From contig NZ_QEKI01000012.1 in NCBI RefSeq assembly GCF_003096355.1, positions 62,001 through 126,000 of the forward strand: a stretch of DNA of 64,000 bases, in the 5' to 3' direction. The DNA is from Pontibacter virosus. Its GTDB lineage: Bacteria > Bacteroidota > Bacteroidia > Cytophagales > Hymenobacteraceae. A program made the position numbers and the translations under genes. Positions 9,398 through 17,739 of the stretch are shown in pieces. How positions within the stretch are numbered: position 1 is the stretch's first letter; every line of letters starts with the position of its first letter. The notes below the pieces were generated by a model. It made no database searches. It was not told the DNA's origin and saw only the letters and a list, made by a program, of their open reading frames with translations.

Positions 9398-10258
9398 ATG
9401 ATTCTGATAGCTGACAGCGGCTCTACAAAAACAGACTGGCGCATAATTGACGCCGACAACGAGTATGAACAGGTAACCACCACTGGCATTAACCCCCAAT
9501 ACCTGGATACGGACAAGATCTATAGCATTTTTGAGACCGAGCTGCTGCCTCAGCTGAAAGAGAAAAACATCAGCGCCATTTACTACTATGGCGCCGGTTG
9601 CAGCTCCCCGGAACGTAACAGACTTGTGGAAGACGCCCTGAGCCGTGCCTTTCCAGGTATACCCAACCATGTGGACCACGATCTGCTAGCTGCGGCACGT
9701 GCCCTGTGTGGCCACAAACCGGGCATCGCCTGCATTTTGGGCACAGGCTCTAATTCTTGCCTTTACGACGGTCAGAACATCATCGACAATGTGACTTCGC
9801 TGGGTTTCCTGATGGGGGACGAAGGAAGCGGCGCTTACCTGGGCAAACTCCTGATCAAAGCCTATATGTACCGCGAGCTGCCAGAAGAGTTGGCAACCTC
9901 GCTCAAAAACAGGTACAACCTGACCAAAGATGGCGTGCTGGATGCGGTGTACGGCTCTGACATTCCGAGTCAGTACCTGGCAACCTTTGCCAAGTTTATG
10001 CACGAGAAGCGCAAGAATCCGGTGATCAAGGAAATGATTTACGAAAACTTTGAGGAGTTCTTTGAGCGCCACGTAAGTAAATATGAGGGCTTTGGTGAGC
10101 TCCCGGTAAACTTTGTAGGGTCTATCGCGTTTCATTTCTCGGACACCCTTAAGCTGGTGGCAAAGAAATACGGCTGCCACATTGGGGTTATCATTTCCAG
10201 CCCGAGCGAAGGCTTGATTAAGTACCACCAGGAGCTGCTCAACATGCAGAGTGCCTAA
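9398..10258 (+). CDS. murK: BadF/BadG-type sugar kinase (MurNAc/GlcNAc kinase)
   Basis: 286 residues of the N-acetylhexosamine kinase branch of the ASKHA superfamily. Phosphate-1 loop ADSGSTKTDW (5-14), conserved Asp in VDHDLLAAARAL (92-103) and phosphate-2 loop ILGTGSNSCLYDG (113-125) are intact. The adjacent murQ gene, 46 bp downstream on the same strand, points to phosphorylation of MurNAc (and perhaps GlcNAc) released from peptidoglycan, to give the MurQ substrate. The pairing recalls the Tannerella forsythia MurK-MurQ route. Sugar specificity cannot be read from the sequence, so the gene symbol is provisional. Lysine-rich C-terminal region, no signal peptide, cytoplasmic. Confidence 0.82.
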   Translation: MILIADSGSTKTDWRIIDADNEYEQVTTTGINPQYLDTDKIYSIFETELLPQLKEKNISAIYYYGAGCSSPERNRLVEDALSRAFPGIPNHVDHDLLAAARALCGHKPGIACILGTGSNSCLYDGQNIIDNVTSLGFLMGDEGSGAYLGKLLIKAYMYRELPEELATSLKNRYNLTKDGVLDAVYGSDIPSQYLATFAKFMHEKRKNPVIKEMIYENFEEFFERHVSKYEGFGELPVNFVGSIAFHFSDTLKLVAKKYGCHIGVIISSPSEGLIKYHQELLNMQSA

Positions 10259-10304
10259 GGGCACGTACACTTATTTTAGAATTCAATTTTGACCGACCAA
10301 TACA

Positions 10305-11123
10305 GTGTCTACTACCGAATCCGACTCTCTTTACGATAAATTAGAGCAAATGCCCGTGCATGAGCTGCTTACCTGCATCAACCAGGAAGACAAAAGCGTG
10401 CCAGTAGCCGTTGAGCGGGTAATCCCGCAAATAGAAACCCTGGTGAATGCCACTGTGGAGCGTCTCCGCGCAGGTGGCCGACTCTTTTATATTGGAGCAG
10501 GCACCAGCGGACGGCTCGGCATACTGGATGCATCGGAGTGTCCTCCTACTTATGGTGTGCCACATGGCATGGTAATCGGCATCATAGCGGGTGGTGATGG
10601 CGCCATCCGGAAAGCAGTGGAGTTTGCAGAAGATGATACTAAGCAGGCCTGGAAGGACTTGCAGGAGCATAACATTACGGACAAGGACATGGTGGTAGGT
10701 ATAGCTGCATCCGGCACGACTCCCTATGTGGTAGGAGGCCTTGAAACCTGTCAGCGTCAAGGTATAGCCACTGGTTGCATCGTGTGCAATGCCAACAGCG
10801 CCGTAGCCGCCGTAGCTGACTTTCCGGTGGAGGTAATTACCGGGCCGGAGTTTGTGACTGGCAGCACGCGCATGAAGGCCGGCACAGCCCAGAAGCTGGT
10901 ACTCAACATGCTTACCACAACCACCATGATACAGCTTGGCCACGTAAGGGGCAACAAGATGGTGGACATGCAACTCTCCAACACGAAGCTGGTAGAGCGC
11001 GGCACGCGCATGCTGATGGAAGAGCTGCAGTTGGCAAAACCCGAGGCTGCTGCGCTGCTTAAGAAGTACGGCAGTGTACGCGCTGCCATCGAGGCCTACC
11101 GTAATGGCAGTGGTCTTCTTTAA
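10305..11123 (+). CDS. murQ: N-acetylmuramic acid 6-phosphate etherase
   Basis: 272 residues with an SIS sugar-isomerase fold. It removes the D-lactyl ether of MurNAc-6-phosphate to give GlcNAc-6-phosphate. The motif FYIGAGTSGRLGILDASECPP is complete; Glu78 aligns with the catalytic Glu83 of E. coli MurQ. GPEFVTGSTRMKAGTAQK and the C-terminal helical tail are present. The start is GTG at 10305, required because no ATG precedes the conserved N-terminus. It follows the kinase gene by 46 bp and ends at a strong terminator, so the two form a recycling operon. GlcNAc-6P would re-enter amino-sugar metabolism; glmM, also in this window, acts on the biosynthetic side. Confidence 0.95.
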   Translation: MSTTESDSLYDKLEQMPVHELLTCINQEDKSVPVAVERVIPQIETLVNATVERLRAGGRLFYIGAGTSGRLGILDASECPPTYGVPHGMVIGIIAGGDGAIRKAVEFAEDDTKQAWKDLQEHNITDKDMVVGIAASGTTPYVVGGLETCQRQGIATGCIVCNANSAVAAVADFPVEVITGPEFVTGSTRMKAGTAQKLVLNMLTTTTMIQLGHVRGNKMVDMQLSNTKLVERGTRMLMEELQLAKPEAAALLKKYGSVRAAIEAYRNGSGLL

Positions 11124-11141
11124 GTAAGCCTATACCTGAAC

Positions 11142-11193
11142 AAAGCAAAGTGGCCTGCCAGCATAAGAAAATACTGGCAGGCCACTTTGCTTT
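11142..11193. terminator. Bidirectional intrinsic terminator (murQ and the TPR-like gene)
   Basis: Perfect 20-bp stem beginning AAAGCAAAGTGGCC, 12-nt loop, between the convergent genes murQ and 11214-12296. A TATACCT heptamer lies 5 bp before the stem. Confidence 0.85.
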
Positions 11194-11213
11194 AAAACCA
11201 CTTTGTAAGGTTG

Positions 11214-12296
11214 CTAATCCAAAATGGCCATGCTCTCCACCAGCACCTTTGCAGCTTCTTTGCTGGGCACTTTGTAATTGATCACAGCCCAGTCGTAGCC
11301 TAACTTAAAGCGATCGTCCTTGATAGCGTACCGCATCTTTTCGCGGTAGTCGGCTACAGGTTCCAGACCAAGTTCCTGACGCAGCTCGTTCGCCTTTGCC
11401 TCTTCCTCCTCACTCATGCGCTGCACCAGATAGCGGCTCGACAGGTCTCCGAATTCTTCATCATCCTTGCAATCTTCCGGTTTGTTACATATCACGCGTG
11501 CCAGCACCTTGGATCGGTATATGTTTTTGCCCTGTTGCTGGTCCATCAGGTAGGCGGCCGCGTGCGGGTCGAGCTTCCCCTCCTGCACAGCTTGAGTGAG
11601 CACGGTTTTAAAATCAAAACCGTTACGGGCAGTGGTCTGCCGCTGAATTACGATACTGAAGCGCGGCAAGACCTCCAGTGTGTCGGGCATTCCAATCAAC
11701 TCCTCTCCCGGATAACCGTGCTTGCTGATCCAGGCCAGCAGTCTTTTCACGTTATCAGCCTCTATTTTCCTGATCGTATCGGCATGTACGCGCAGGCCTC
11801 CCTTTGCCTGTCGAAAGAATTGATCCCGCGCCCAGAGCTCGTCCAAGTCGGCACGCAGGTCTATGTTCGTGTTCTCCCGAAAGGCTTTGCGGCGCTTTGG
11901 GTACTTTTTGGCAAACTTCTTCCAGCCTTTATGCGCTCGCAGTGGTTCAAGTGCCTCCTGCTGTTCCAGGTATTCCAGCGATACTCCCTTTTCCACTAGC
12001 TTCTCCAGGTAGTTTATACCTTGTTTTTCATTGCCAGTGAATGCGGCGCATACGACAGCATTGTAGTAGTCGCGGGCAAAACCATGCGGCACCGCCGCAA
12101 AGGCTTGCTGGTATACCCCGAGAGCACCTTCATAGTCTTTTGCCATCACCATTCTTTCGGCTTTGTTGATGTGCGGGTGGTAGTCTTTGGTATAATCTGG
12201 CTTGGCCAATGTCTGGGTACTGAAACTCAGCAATGCCAGCAGGCAGAGAATAACCGCTGTCGGTTTAAAAGGATTGAAGCTGAATGTGAACTGCAT
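11214..12296 (-). CDS. Secreted protein with TPR-like repeats, unknown function
   Basis: 360 residues. A signal peptide (VILCLLALLSFSTQTLA) is followed by a helical segment (about 40-100) with TPR character: AERMVMAKDYEGALGVYQQA, then YYNAVVCAAFTGNEKQGINY. The rest is charged and helical, with YPKRRKAFRENTNIDLRADL and VICNKPEDCKDDEEFGDLSS, the latter holding two cysteines seven residues apart. I do not recognise the C-terminal part. The gene is probably monocistronic, sharing a bidirectional terminator with murQ and divergent from 12520. A periplasmic location is inferred from the signal peptide. The long N-terminal stretch before the hydrophobic core could mean a later start, but no internal ATG fits better. 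Confidence 0.7.
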   Translation of the reverse strand: MQFTFSFNPFKPTAVILCLLALLSFSTQTLAKPDYTKDYHPHINKAERMVMAKDYEGALGVYQQAFAAVPHGFARDYYNAVVCAAFTGNEKQGINYLEKLVEKGVSLEYLEQQEALEPLRAHKGWKKFAKKYPKRRKAFRENTNIDLRADLDELWARDQFFRQAKGGLRVHADTIRKIEADNVKRLLAWISKHGYPGEELIGMPDTLEVLPRFSIVIQRQTTARNGFDFKTVLTQAVQEGKLDPHAAAYLMDQQQGKNIYRSKVLARVICNKPEDCKDDEEFGDLSSRYLVQRMSEEEEAKANELRQELGLEPVADYREKMRYAIKDDRFKLGYDWAVINYKVPSKEAAKVLVESMAILD

Positions 12297-12519
12297 AGAA
12301 GATGGGTGGTGTTTTCAGTTGGAACGTGCTATGTTATAACGTACGTGAGGCAGCCTTAGCATATCCGGTTGCCATTTTGTACCTGCTTATACCTGCATCA
12401 GTGCACAGGAGTTGACTAATCAGGCAATTTCTTCCTTAAATATAGCCAACTTTGTCCAGATTCTTTAAGTAGACAGACAAATGCAAGCCCCTGCTACGGG
12501 TGGCAGAACAACTTGATAT

Positions 12520-13089
12520 ATGCACACGATTGAGCCCTTTTACAACTGGCTGGAGCTGTACTCAGCTTCTGACGACCCCCGCTCTCCGCTTTACGGCGCC
12601 GAGAATAGCCTGACACAGTATACCCATACCATCTATGGCTACTACATCCACCCGCAGTGGGACGACATTGACTCTGAAACGCTATTTCTAAAAATCCTCT
12701 ATGCCGACTACGACCTGGGCTTCGCCGTGATCGAGTTTATGGGGGAGTGGAATGACACGCTTCACAACGATATCATGAAGCTCAAACGCAACATCATCGA
12801 CCCGCTGGTACAGGAAGGCATTAAGCACTTTATCTTGATCGGAGAGAATGTGTTCAACTTCCACGGTTCCGAAGACGACTATTACGAGGAGTGGTTTGAG
12901 GATGTGGAGGAAGGTTGGATTGCCGCTATCAGTTTCCGGGATTTTGTGCTCAACGAAATGCGCAGCTACAACATTGACTCCTACATCAACACAGGCGGCA
13001 CCCTGGATGAATTGCACTGGCGCACCTATACCCCCAAACGACTCTTTGGGCTAATCAACAGCATGATCCAGAAACGGCTGGGCGCGTAA
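12520..13089 (+). CDS. Conserved-looking acidic protein of unknown function
   Basis: 189 residues with no signal peptide or membrane segment; rich in Asp, Glu, Tyr and Trp. Features include an aromatic N-terminus (PFYNWLELYSASDDP), a beta-alpha region ILYADYDLGFAVIEFMGEWN, the hydrophobic strand GIKHFILIGENVFNFHG followed by an acidic patch DDYYEEWFEDVEEG, and a C-terminal RTYTPKRLFGLINSMIQKR helix. Strand-helix alternation suggests an alpha/beta cytoplasmic protein; the central pattern recalls STAS-like folds, but that is a guess. Typical composition for the neighbourhood and a strong terminator make it a real gene. It stands alone, divergent from the TPR-like gene. Confidence 0.7.
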   Translation: MHTIEPFYNWLELYSASDDPRSPLYGAENSLTQYTHTIYGYYIHPQWDDIDSETLFLKILYADYDLGFAVIEFMGEWNDTLHNDIMKLKRNIIDPLVQEGIKHFILIGENVFNFHGSEDDYYEEWFEDVEEGWIAAISFRDFVLNEMRSYNIDSYINTGGTLDELHWRTYTPKRLFGLINSMIQKRLGA

Positions 13090-13112
13090 TCGGTTCAAAC
13101 CAAGTTAAAACA

Positions 13113-13143
13113 AAAGAGCGGGCTCGTTGTGAACCCGCTCTTT
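13113..13143. terminator. Intrinsic terminator after the 189-residue protein
   Basis: AAAGAGCGGG/CCCGCTCTTT stem, 11-nt loop, followed by a T-rich stretch that runs directly into TATACCT. It also faces the small lipoprotein gene on the other strand. Confidence 0.85.
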
Positions 13144-13165
13144 AGTTTTTATACCTGACGTGAGA

Positions 13166-13351
13166 CTACTGAACTATAGTTGTGTCACCGTCTTCAATCC
13201 GGTCGGCTTCACGCTCACCGGCTTCTTCGATTTGATCTGCTTGCTCTTCAGCAGCATCTTCTACTTGGTCGGCTCTCTCATCGGCTGGTGAGTCGCAAGA
13301 GGCGAATGTGAAAAGACCAGCGGCCAGGAAAAGGTAAAATGACTTTTTCAT
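13166..13351 (-). CDS. Tiny acidic lipoprotein
   Basis: 61 residues. Signal peptide MKKSFYLFLAAGLFTFASC with the lipobox FASC puts the lipid-modified residue at Cys19. The mature 43 residues are almost all Asp, Glu, Ala, Gln and Arg with a heptad-like rhythm (ADERADQVEDAAEEQADQIE), predicting a short, highly charged coiled coil ending in DTTIVQ. It resembles the neighbouring 59-residue lipoprotein: the signal peptides align position by position and both have Cys19. Function unknown. By charge and size it could be a periplasmic spacer or envelope-stress small protein; this is inference. Confidence 0.8.
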   Translation of the reverse strand: MKKSFYLFLAAGLFTFASCDSPADERADQVEDAAEEQADQIEEAGEREADRIEDGDTTIVQ

Positions 13352-13469
13352 GTTTATAAGTTTAATGTGATGGTGGAAAATGGTTGGTTATAGCAGCGTG
13401 CACCACCCTGCACCGAAGCTTGAAAGGCAATACGCAGCCTGCACATATTAGTTCAGGTATATATATAAA

Positions 13470-13497
13470 AAAAAGCACTCTCTGGAGAGTGCTTTTT
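13470..13497 (-). terminator. Intrinsic terminator of the 59-residue lipoprotein
   Basis: AAAAAGCACTCT/AGAGTGCTTTTT stem with a 4-nt CTGG loop. A second small hairpin, ACCCGGC/GCCGGGT, lies between it and the stop codon. Confidence 0.8.
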
Positions 13498-13541
13498 CCT
13501 TAACCCGGCCATACGCCGGGTAGTACCAGGTACTGTTTCGA

Positions 13542-13721
13542 CTACTGGTTGTTAGTAGTGTCGATTGGAGTAGCTGTAGTGTCAACATCTACGTCAGTCT
13601 CAACTTCAACTTCCTCTACTGTTTCAGTAGTTTCAACTTCAGTTGCAGTTTCTTCAGTGTTGTTGCATGAAGCAAATGCGAAAAGACCCGCAACGAATAG
13701 TAAACCGAATACTTTTTTCAT
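13542..13721 (-). CDS. Tiny Thr/Glu/Val-rich lipoprotein
   Basis: 59 residues from ATG 13719-13721. Signal peptide MKKVFGLLFVAGLFAFASC with lipobox FASC (Cys19), then a 40-residue low-complexity acidic tail of Thr, Glu, Val and Asp (TEVETTETVEEVEVETDVDV). The signal peptide is nearly the same as that of the lipoprotein 190 bp downstream, but the mature tails differ, suggesting an old duplication with drift of the mature part. It has its own -7 box and terminator, so it is a monocistronic unit. Its real status is supported by the promoter, the lipobox and the hairpin. Function unknown. Confidence 0.8.
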   Translation of the reverse strand: MKKVFGLLFVAGLFAFASCNNTEETATEVETTETVEEVEVETDVDVDTTATPIDTTNNQ

Positions 13722-13752
13722 AATGTTTTGTGATTGGTTAAAGATGAAGCTT

Positions 13753-13760
13753 CAAATATA
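13753..13760 (-). promoter_or_regulatory. -7 promoter box of the 59-residue lipoprotein gene
   Basis: TATATTTG on the minus strand (exact TAnnTTTG), 32 bp upstream of the ATG at 13721. Confidence 0.55.
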
Positions 13761-13793
13761 ACACTATATCTGAATATACTGATATAGAAGCTC

Positions 13794-15107
13794 TTATTTT
13801 TTCTTAAACAACACTTTGATCGGTACACCTTCGAAGCCAAAATGCTTGCGTATGCTGTTTTCCAGGTAGCGCGTATAAGGCTCCTTCAAATACTGTGGCA
13901 GGTTGCAGAAGAATGCAAACGTTGGGTTGTGCGTCGGCAATTGCGTCACGTATTTGATTTTGATGAACTTGCCTTTAACAGATGGTGGCGGGTAGCGCTC
14001 TATGTCCGGCAGAATCTTATCGTTCAGCTTCGAGGTAGGTATTTTGCGCGTTTTCTGTTCGTATACCTCCATGGCTGTCTCAACGGCTTTGTGCACACGT
14101 TGCTTCGTTACCACAGACGTGAAGATGATCGGCACATACTTGATCGGCGCAATCGCTTCCAGTATCTTCTCCTCAAACTCCTTTGTCGAGTTCGTATCCT
14201 TCTCTACCAAGTCCCACTTGTTCACCAGAATCACGATGCCTTTGCGGTTCTTCTCGGCCAGCGAGATGATGTTTACATCCTGCGACTCTATACCTCTCGT
14301 AGCATCCAGCATCACGATACACACATCGGCATCTTCCAGGGCACGCACCGAGCGCATCACCGAGTAGAACTCAATGTCTTCACTCACTTTGCTCTTACGG
14401 CGTAGACCAGCTGTGTCAACAATGATAAATTCTTTGCCAAATGCATTGTAGCGCGAGTCGATAGCATCGCGGGTAGTGCCGGCAATGTCGGTTACGATGT
14501 TACGCTCCACACCCAGTAGCATGTTCACAAAAGAAGACTTGCCCACATTCGGACGGCCCAATACCGCAAGTCTGGGTATACCTGCATCCGGATCTTCTGT
14601 CCCTTCTGTTTTGAAGTGCTTCACCACCTCGTCCAGCAACTCACCAGTACCTGAGCCGCTCTGCGACGAGACCGGGAAGATGTCTATACCTAAACCCAGT
14701 GCATAAAACTCACCCATCTGGTGGGCGCGGGCATTGGTGTCGGCTTTGTTGGCCACTACATAAATAGGCTTGTCGGTGCGGCGCAGTACGTTGGCGAACT
14801 CTTCGTCCAATCCGGTCAGGCCGGCCTCCACGTCTACCATAAACAGGATCACGTCGGCTTCTTTGATAGCCAGCTCTACCTGTTTGTTGATTTCTCCTTC
14901 GAAAATATCGTCGGAACCGTGCACGTAGCCACCTGTGTCGATCACAGTGTAATACTTGCCGGTCCAGTCGCCGTGTCCGTAGCTACGGTCGCGGGTTACG
15001 CCGCTCTCGTTGTCCATAATGGCCTGGCGGCGCCCTACAAGGCGGTTAAAAAGTGTAGACTTGCCCACGTTCGGGCGGCCTACGATTGCAATGATGTTGG
15101 TTGACAT
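13794..15107 (-). CDS. der: Ribosome-assembly GTPase Der (EngA)
   Basis: 437 residues with two tandem GTPase domains and a C-terminal KH-like domain, the unique Der layout. First P-loop GRPNVGKST (10-18) with DTGG and NKAD; second P-loop LGRPNVGKSSFVNM near 188-200 with DTAG and NKWD. It acts in 50S subunit maturation in the cytoplasm. Full length, ends FKKK. It lies 63 bp downstream of era on the same strand, so two ribosome-associated GTPases are adjacent and probably co-expressed. Confidence 0.96.
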   Translation of the reverse strand: MSTNIIAIVGRPNVGKSTLFNRLVGRRQAIMDNESGVTRDRSYGHGDWTGKYYTVIDTGGYVHGSDDIFEGEINKQVELAIKEADVILFMVDVEAGLTGLDEEFANVLRRTDKPIYVVANKADTNARAHQMGEFYALGLGIDIFPVSSQSGSGTGELLDEVVKHFKTEGTEDPDAGIPRLAVLGRPNVGKSSFVNMLLGVERNIVTDIAGTTRDAIDSRYNAFGKEFIIVDTAGLRRKSKVSEDIEFYSVMRSVRALEDADVCIVMLDATRGIESQDVNIISLAEKNRKGIVILVNKWDLVEKDTNSTKEFEEKILEAIAPIKYVPIIFTSVVTKQRVHKAVETAMEVYEQKTRKIPTSKLNDKILPDIERYPPPSVKGKFIKIKYVTQLPTHNPTFAFFCNLPQYLKEPYTRYLENSIRKHFGFEGVPIKVLFKKK

Positions 15108-15170
15108 CTAATAAAAATAAAATAGTTAAAGTGCCCCCGGAGCACCTTGCCCCGAAGCTTTAATAGTGCG

Positions 15171-16058
15171 CTACTCGCTGTAGCCGAATCGGCGTAACAG
15201 CTTCTGGTCGGTTCGCCAGTTCTCGTTCACGCGCACGTATAAATCAAGAAATATCTTTTTCTGGAAAAACTGCTCCATATCCAAGCGGGCCTGCGTGCCT
15301 ACTTTTTTCAGCGCTTCGCCTTTGTGACCGATCACAATCCCTTTCTGGCTCTTGCGCTCCACACTGATTTCAGCACGGATGCGGATAATGTCCTCTTCTT
15401 CCTTAAACTCCTCTACCACTACTTCGCAGCTGTATGGAATTTCCTTTTTGTAGTTGAGTAAAATCTTCTCACGGATGATCTCCGACACAAAGAAACGCTC
15501 GGGCTTGTCAGTCAGTTCATCTTTCGGATAAAAAGCCGGATGCTCTGGCAACAACGCCAACAAACGGGCAAATAACTGCTCTACGCCAAAATTATGCAAA
15601 GCCGAAATCGGATGGATCTCGGTCGGGTTCATCTTCTCCTGCCAGTAGGCCACCTTCTCGTTCACTTCCTCTTCTGTGGCCTGGTCGATCTTGTTGATTA
15701 GCAGCAAGATCGGCACCTCGGCGTGCTGCAGGCGCTTGATCACATCGTCCTCGTCGTGCTGTTCATAAATGTCGGTCACGAATAGGATGATGTCTGCATC
15801 CTCCAGCGAGGTGCGCACAAAACTCATCATCGACTCGTGCAACGCATACTGCGGCTTGATGATGCCTGGCGTATCAGAATACACGATCTGAAAGTCCTCA
15901 CCATTGAGTATGCCCATGATGCGGTGGCGGGTTGTCTGGGCTTTGGACGTGATAATAGACAGCTTCTCTCCTACCAGGGCGTTCATAAGCGTGGATTTAC
16001 CTACATTGGGCTTACCTACTATACTTACAAAACCGGCTTTGTGCGGATTTTCGGACAT
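15171..16058 (-). CDS. era: GTPase Era, 16S rRNA maturation
   Basis: 295 residues. N-terminal GTPase domain with P-loop VGKPNVGKSTLMNAL (14-28), switch II DTPG and NKID, then a C-terminal KH domain containing the loop GIVIGHKGEALKKVG. It binds the 3-prime end of 16S rRNA and assists 30S assembly. Length and motifs are standard. The start ATG at 16058 follows a TAnnTTTG box by only 19 bp. It is placed immediately upstream of der. Confidence 0.96.
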   Translation of the reverse strand: MSENPHKAGFVSIVGKPNVGKSTLMNALVGEKLSIITSKAQTTRHRIMGILNGEDFQIVYSDTPGIIKPQYALHESMMSFVRTSLEDADIILFVTDIYEQHDEDDVIKRLQHAEVPILLLINKIDQATEEEVNEKVAYWQEKMNPTEIHPISALHNFGVEQLFARLLALLPEHPAFYPKDELTDKPERFFVSEIIREKILLNYKKEIPYSCEVVVEEFKEEEDIIRIRAEISVERKSQKGIVIGHKGEALKKVGTQARLDMEQFFQKKIFLDLYVRVNENWRTDQKLLRRFGYSE

Positions 16059-16077
16059 ACACTAAAATTTAAGGATG

Positions 16078-16085
16078 CAAAATTA
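16078..16085 (-). promoter_or_regulatory. -7 promoter box of era-der
   Basis: TAATTTTG on the minus strand (TAnnTTTG), 19 bp before the era ATG. No clear -33 box. Confidence 0.5.
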
Positions 16086-16393
16086 CTTCTTTTTTACGAC
16101 ACTGAGCCGGAATATGTAAATAATTGTAAATGAGCTACTGGCATGCTCCCGAAGTTGGGCGTACTCTAAGCCTCACATTCTCTGCTATATTGACATTTTG
16201 TTTGCCAGTTGTACCTCTTAATATTCCGTTATGAAGAAGAAATTGCCTTGGCAATGCTATGCAGGAAAAGGCACTCGCTTACGAAAAGGAAAAACGAAAG
16301 GAGAAACAAGATTGGGCTTCAGATGTTAACAATGGCATCCTTCCTCTATCAGGGTATAGAAACTATCGATCATAACTAACTCGTTATACTTCG

Positions 16394-16401
16394 TATCTTT
16401 G
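16394..16401 (+). promoter_or_regulatory. -7 promoter box of hemH
   Basis: TATCTTTG (TAnnTTTG), 26 bp before the ATG at 16428. Confidence 0.55.
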
Positions 16402-16427
16402 TAAAGCAACAGCACTATTTGTTATAG

Positions 16428-17456
16428 ATGAGCAAGAAAAAAACAGGCAAGATTGGCGTTTTGCTGGTGAACCTTGGGACACCGGATACGCCCAGTACTC
16501 CTGACGTAAGAAAATACCTGCGCGAATTCCTGCTGGACCCGCGCGTGATCGACATAAACCCCGTAGGCCGCTTTGCGCTCGTAAATGGCGTAATCGCTCC
16601 GTTTCGGGCACCCAAATCGGCTAAGATTTACCAGCAACTCTGGACAGATCGCGGCTCGCCATTGATGTACCACGGCCGTGACCTCCAGGCCAAGCTGCAG
16701 ACTGCCCTAGGCGATGACTACTATGTGGCCTTTGGTATGCGCTACCAAAGCCCGAGCATCAAAAGCGCATTAGACGAACTACGTGACAAGAGCGTGTCCC
16801 GCATCATTGTGGTACCCTTGTTCCCGCAGTATGCCTCCGCCACCACAGGTTCGGTTCAGGATAAGATCATGGATATCGTGAAGGAATGGTGGATCATCCC
16901 GAGCATCAACTTCATCTCGACTTACTGCGATGACCCAGGCTTTATCAACGCCTTCGCCGAGTTAGGCAAGAAGTACATGGCCGAAGATGATTATGACCAT
17001 ATTGTCTTTAGCTACCACGGTGTGCCAGAGCGGCAGATCCTGAAGGGCAGTGATAAAGGCTACTGCAAGCTGGGCTCATGCTGCAACAGCTACAACAAGC
17101 GTAACCGCTACTGTTACCGCGCCTCCTGTTTCGAAACCTCCCGCCTACTGGCTGCTGAACTAGGCTTGACAGAAGACCAGTACACAGTGGCCTTTCAGTC
17201 ACGCTTGGGTAAGGACCCTTGGTTGCAGCCCTATACCGACGAAGTCTTAAAAACAATGCCGGCCAAAGGTATCAAGAAAGTGCTCGCCTTTAGTCCCGCC
17301 TTTGTGGCAGACTGCCTGGAGACGACTATTGAGGTTGGCGAAGAGTTTAGAGAAGAGTTTGAGCACGCTGGCGGCGAGAAGTGGGTACTAGTCGAAAGCT
17401 TAAACTCTAATGACACTTGGGTAGAGGCGCTAAAGAATATGGTGCTGGAGAATTAA
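16428..17456 (+). CDS. hemH: Ferrochelatase with a cysteine cluster
   Basis: 342 residues. It inserts ferrous iron into protoporphyrin IX to make protoheme. Family motifs LLVNLGTPDTP (12-22), VVPLFPQYASATTGS (128-142) and FSYHGVPERQ (194-203) are present. His197 is the metal-delivery histidine, and Glu302 in TTIEVGEEF matches the second active-site acid. An insertion at 210-235 carries five cysteines (Cys213, 218, 219, 229, 234; KGYCKLGSCCNSYNK then RYCYRASCFETS). Some bacterial ferrochelatases hold a [2Fe-2S] cluster, which these residues might bind. Probably monocistronic, with its own promoter box and a very strong terminator. Membrane association is not evident. Confidence 0.95.
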   Translation: MSKKKTGKIGVLLVNLGTPDTPSTPDVRKYLREFLLDPRVIDINPVGRFALVNGVIAPFRAPKSAKIYQQLWTDRGSPLMYHGRDLQAKLQTALGDDYYVAFGMRYQSPSIKSALDELRDKSVSRIIVVPLFPQYASATTGSVQDKIMDIVKEWWIIPSINFISTYCDDPGFINAFAELGKKYMAEDDYDHIVFSYHGVPERQILKGSDKGYCKLGSCCNSYNKRNRYCYRASCFETSRLLAAELGLTEDQYTVAFQSRLGKDPWLQPYTDEVLKTMPAKGIKKVLAFSPAFVADCLETTIEVGEEFREEFEHAGGEKWVLVESLNSNDTWVEALKNMVLEN

Positions 17457-17531
17457 ATCTGAAAAATTGAGGCTATGGAACTTAGGACTCTAGATATGTC
17501 TTAGCAGGTATAGCCCCTCCTTAACAGGTAT

Positions 17532-17579
17532 AAAAACAGAGGCGCCGCTGCAAAAACTTGCAGCGGCGCCTCTGTTTTT
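17532..17579 (+). terminator. Intrinsic terminator of hemH
   Basis: Perfect 22-bp stem beginning AAAAACAGAGGCGCCGCTGC, 4-nt AAAC loop, T-run running straight into TATACCT. Two further AGGTATA copies lie at 17506 and 17526. Confidence 0.9.
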
Positions 17580-17739
17580 ATACCTCCAATAAGTGTCGCA
17601 GGAATTTGCCAGCTCCTATCCTTTTTAACTAAAGGCTTGCTCTGCTATATCTTTGCACGATTTAGATGGGCCGCAACCAGTCCTTACAGGCATTGTTGGT
17701 CATCAGGCAACTAAGATTCAGCAACTAACAAACAGCAAT

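Larger units (their letters stand above)
16059..16427. other. Intergenic region between era and hemH
   Basis: 369 bp between divergent genes. It holds the era -7 box (16078-16085) and the hemH -7 box (16394-16401). A 38-codon frame from ATG 16259 (MQEKALAYEKEKRKEKQDWA) is lysine/glutamate-rich and might be a remnant, but nothing supports expression. Confidence 0.5.

Noticed and set aside
9686..10270. A 194-codon minus-strand open frame opposite the kinase gene
   Set aside because: Shadow of the BadF-type kinase, which carries all active-site motifs on the plus strand.
13504..13522. ACCCGGC/GCCGGGT hairpin as a terminator
   Set aside because: No T-run follows it; the 13470-13497 hairpin is the better terminator.
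16259..16375. A 38-codon Lys/Glu-rich frame in the era-hemH gap
   Set aside because: Too short, no promoter or hairpin of its own and no recognised family; listed only as a possible remnant.
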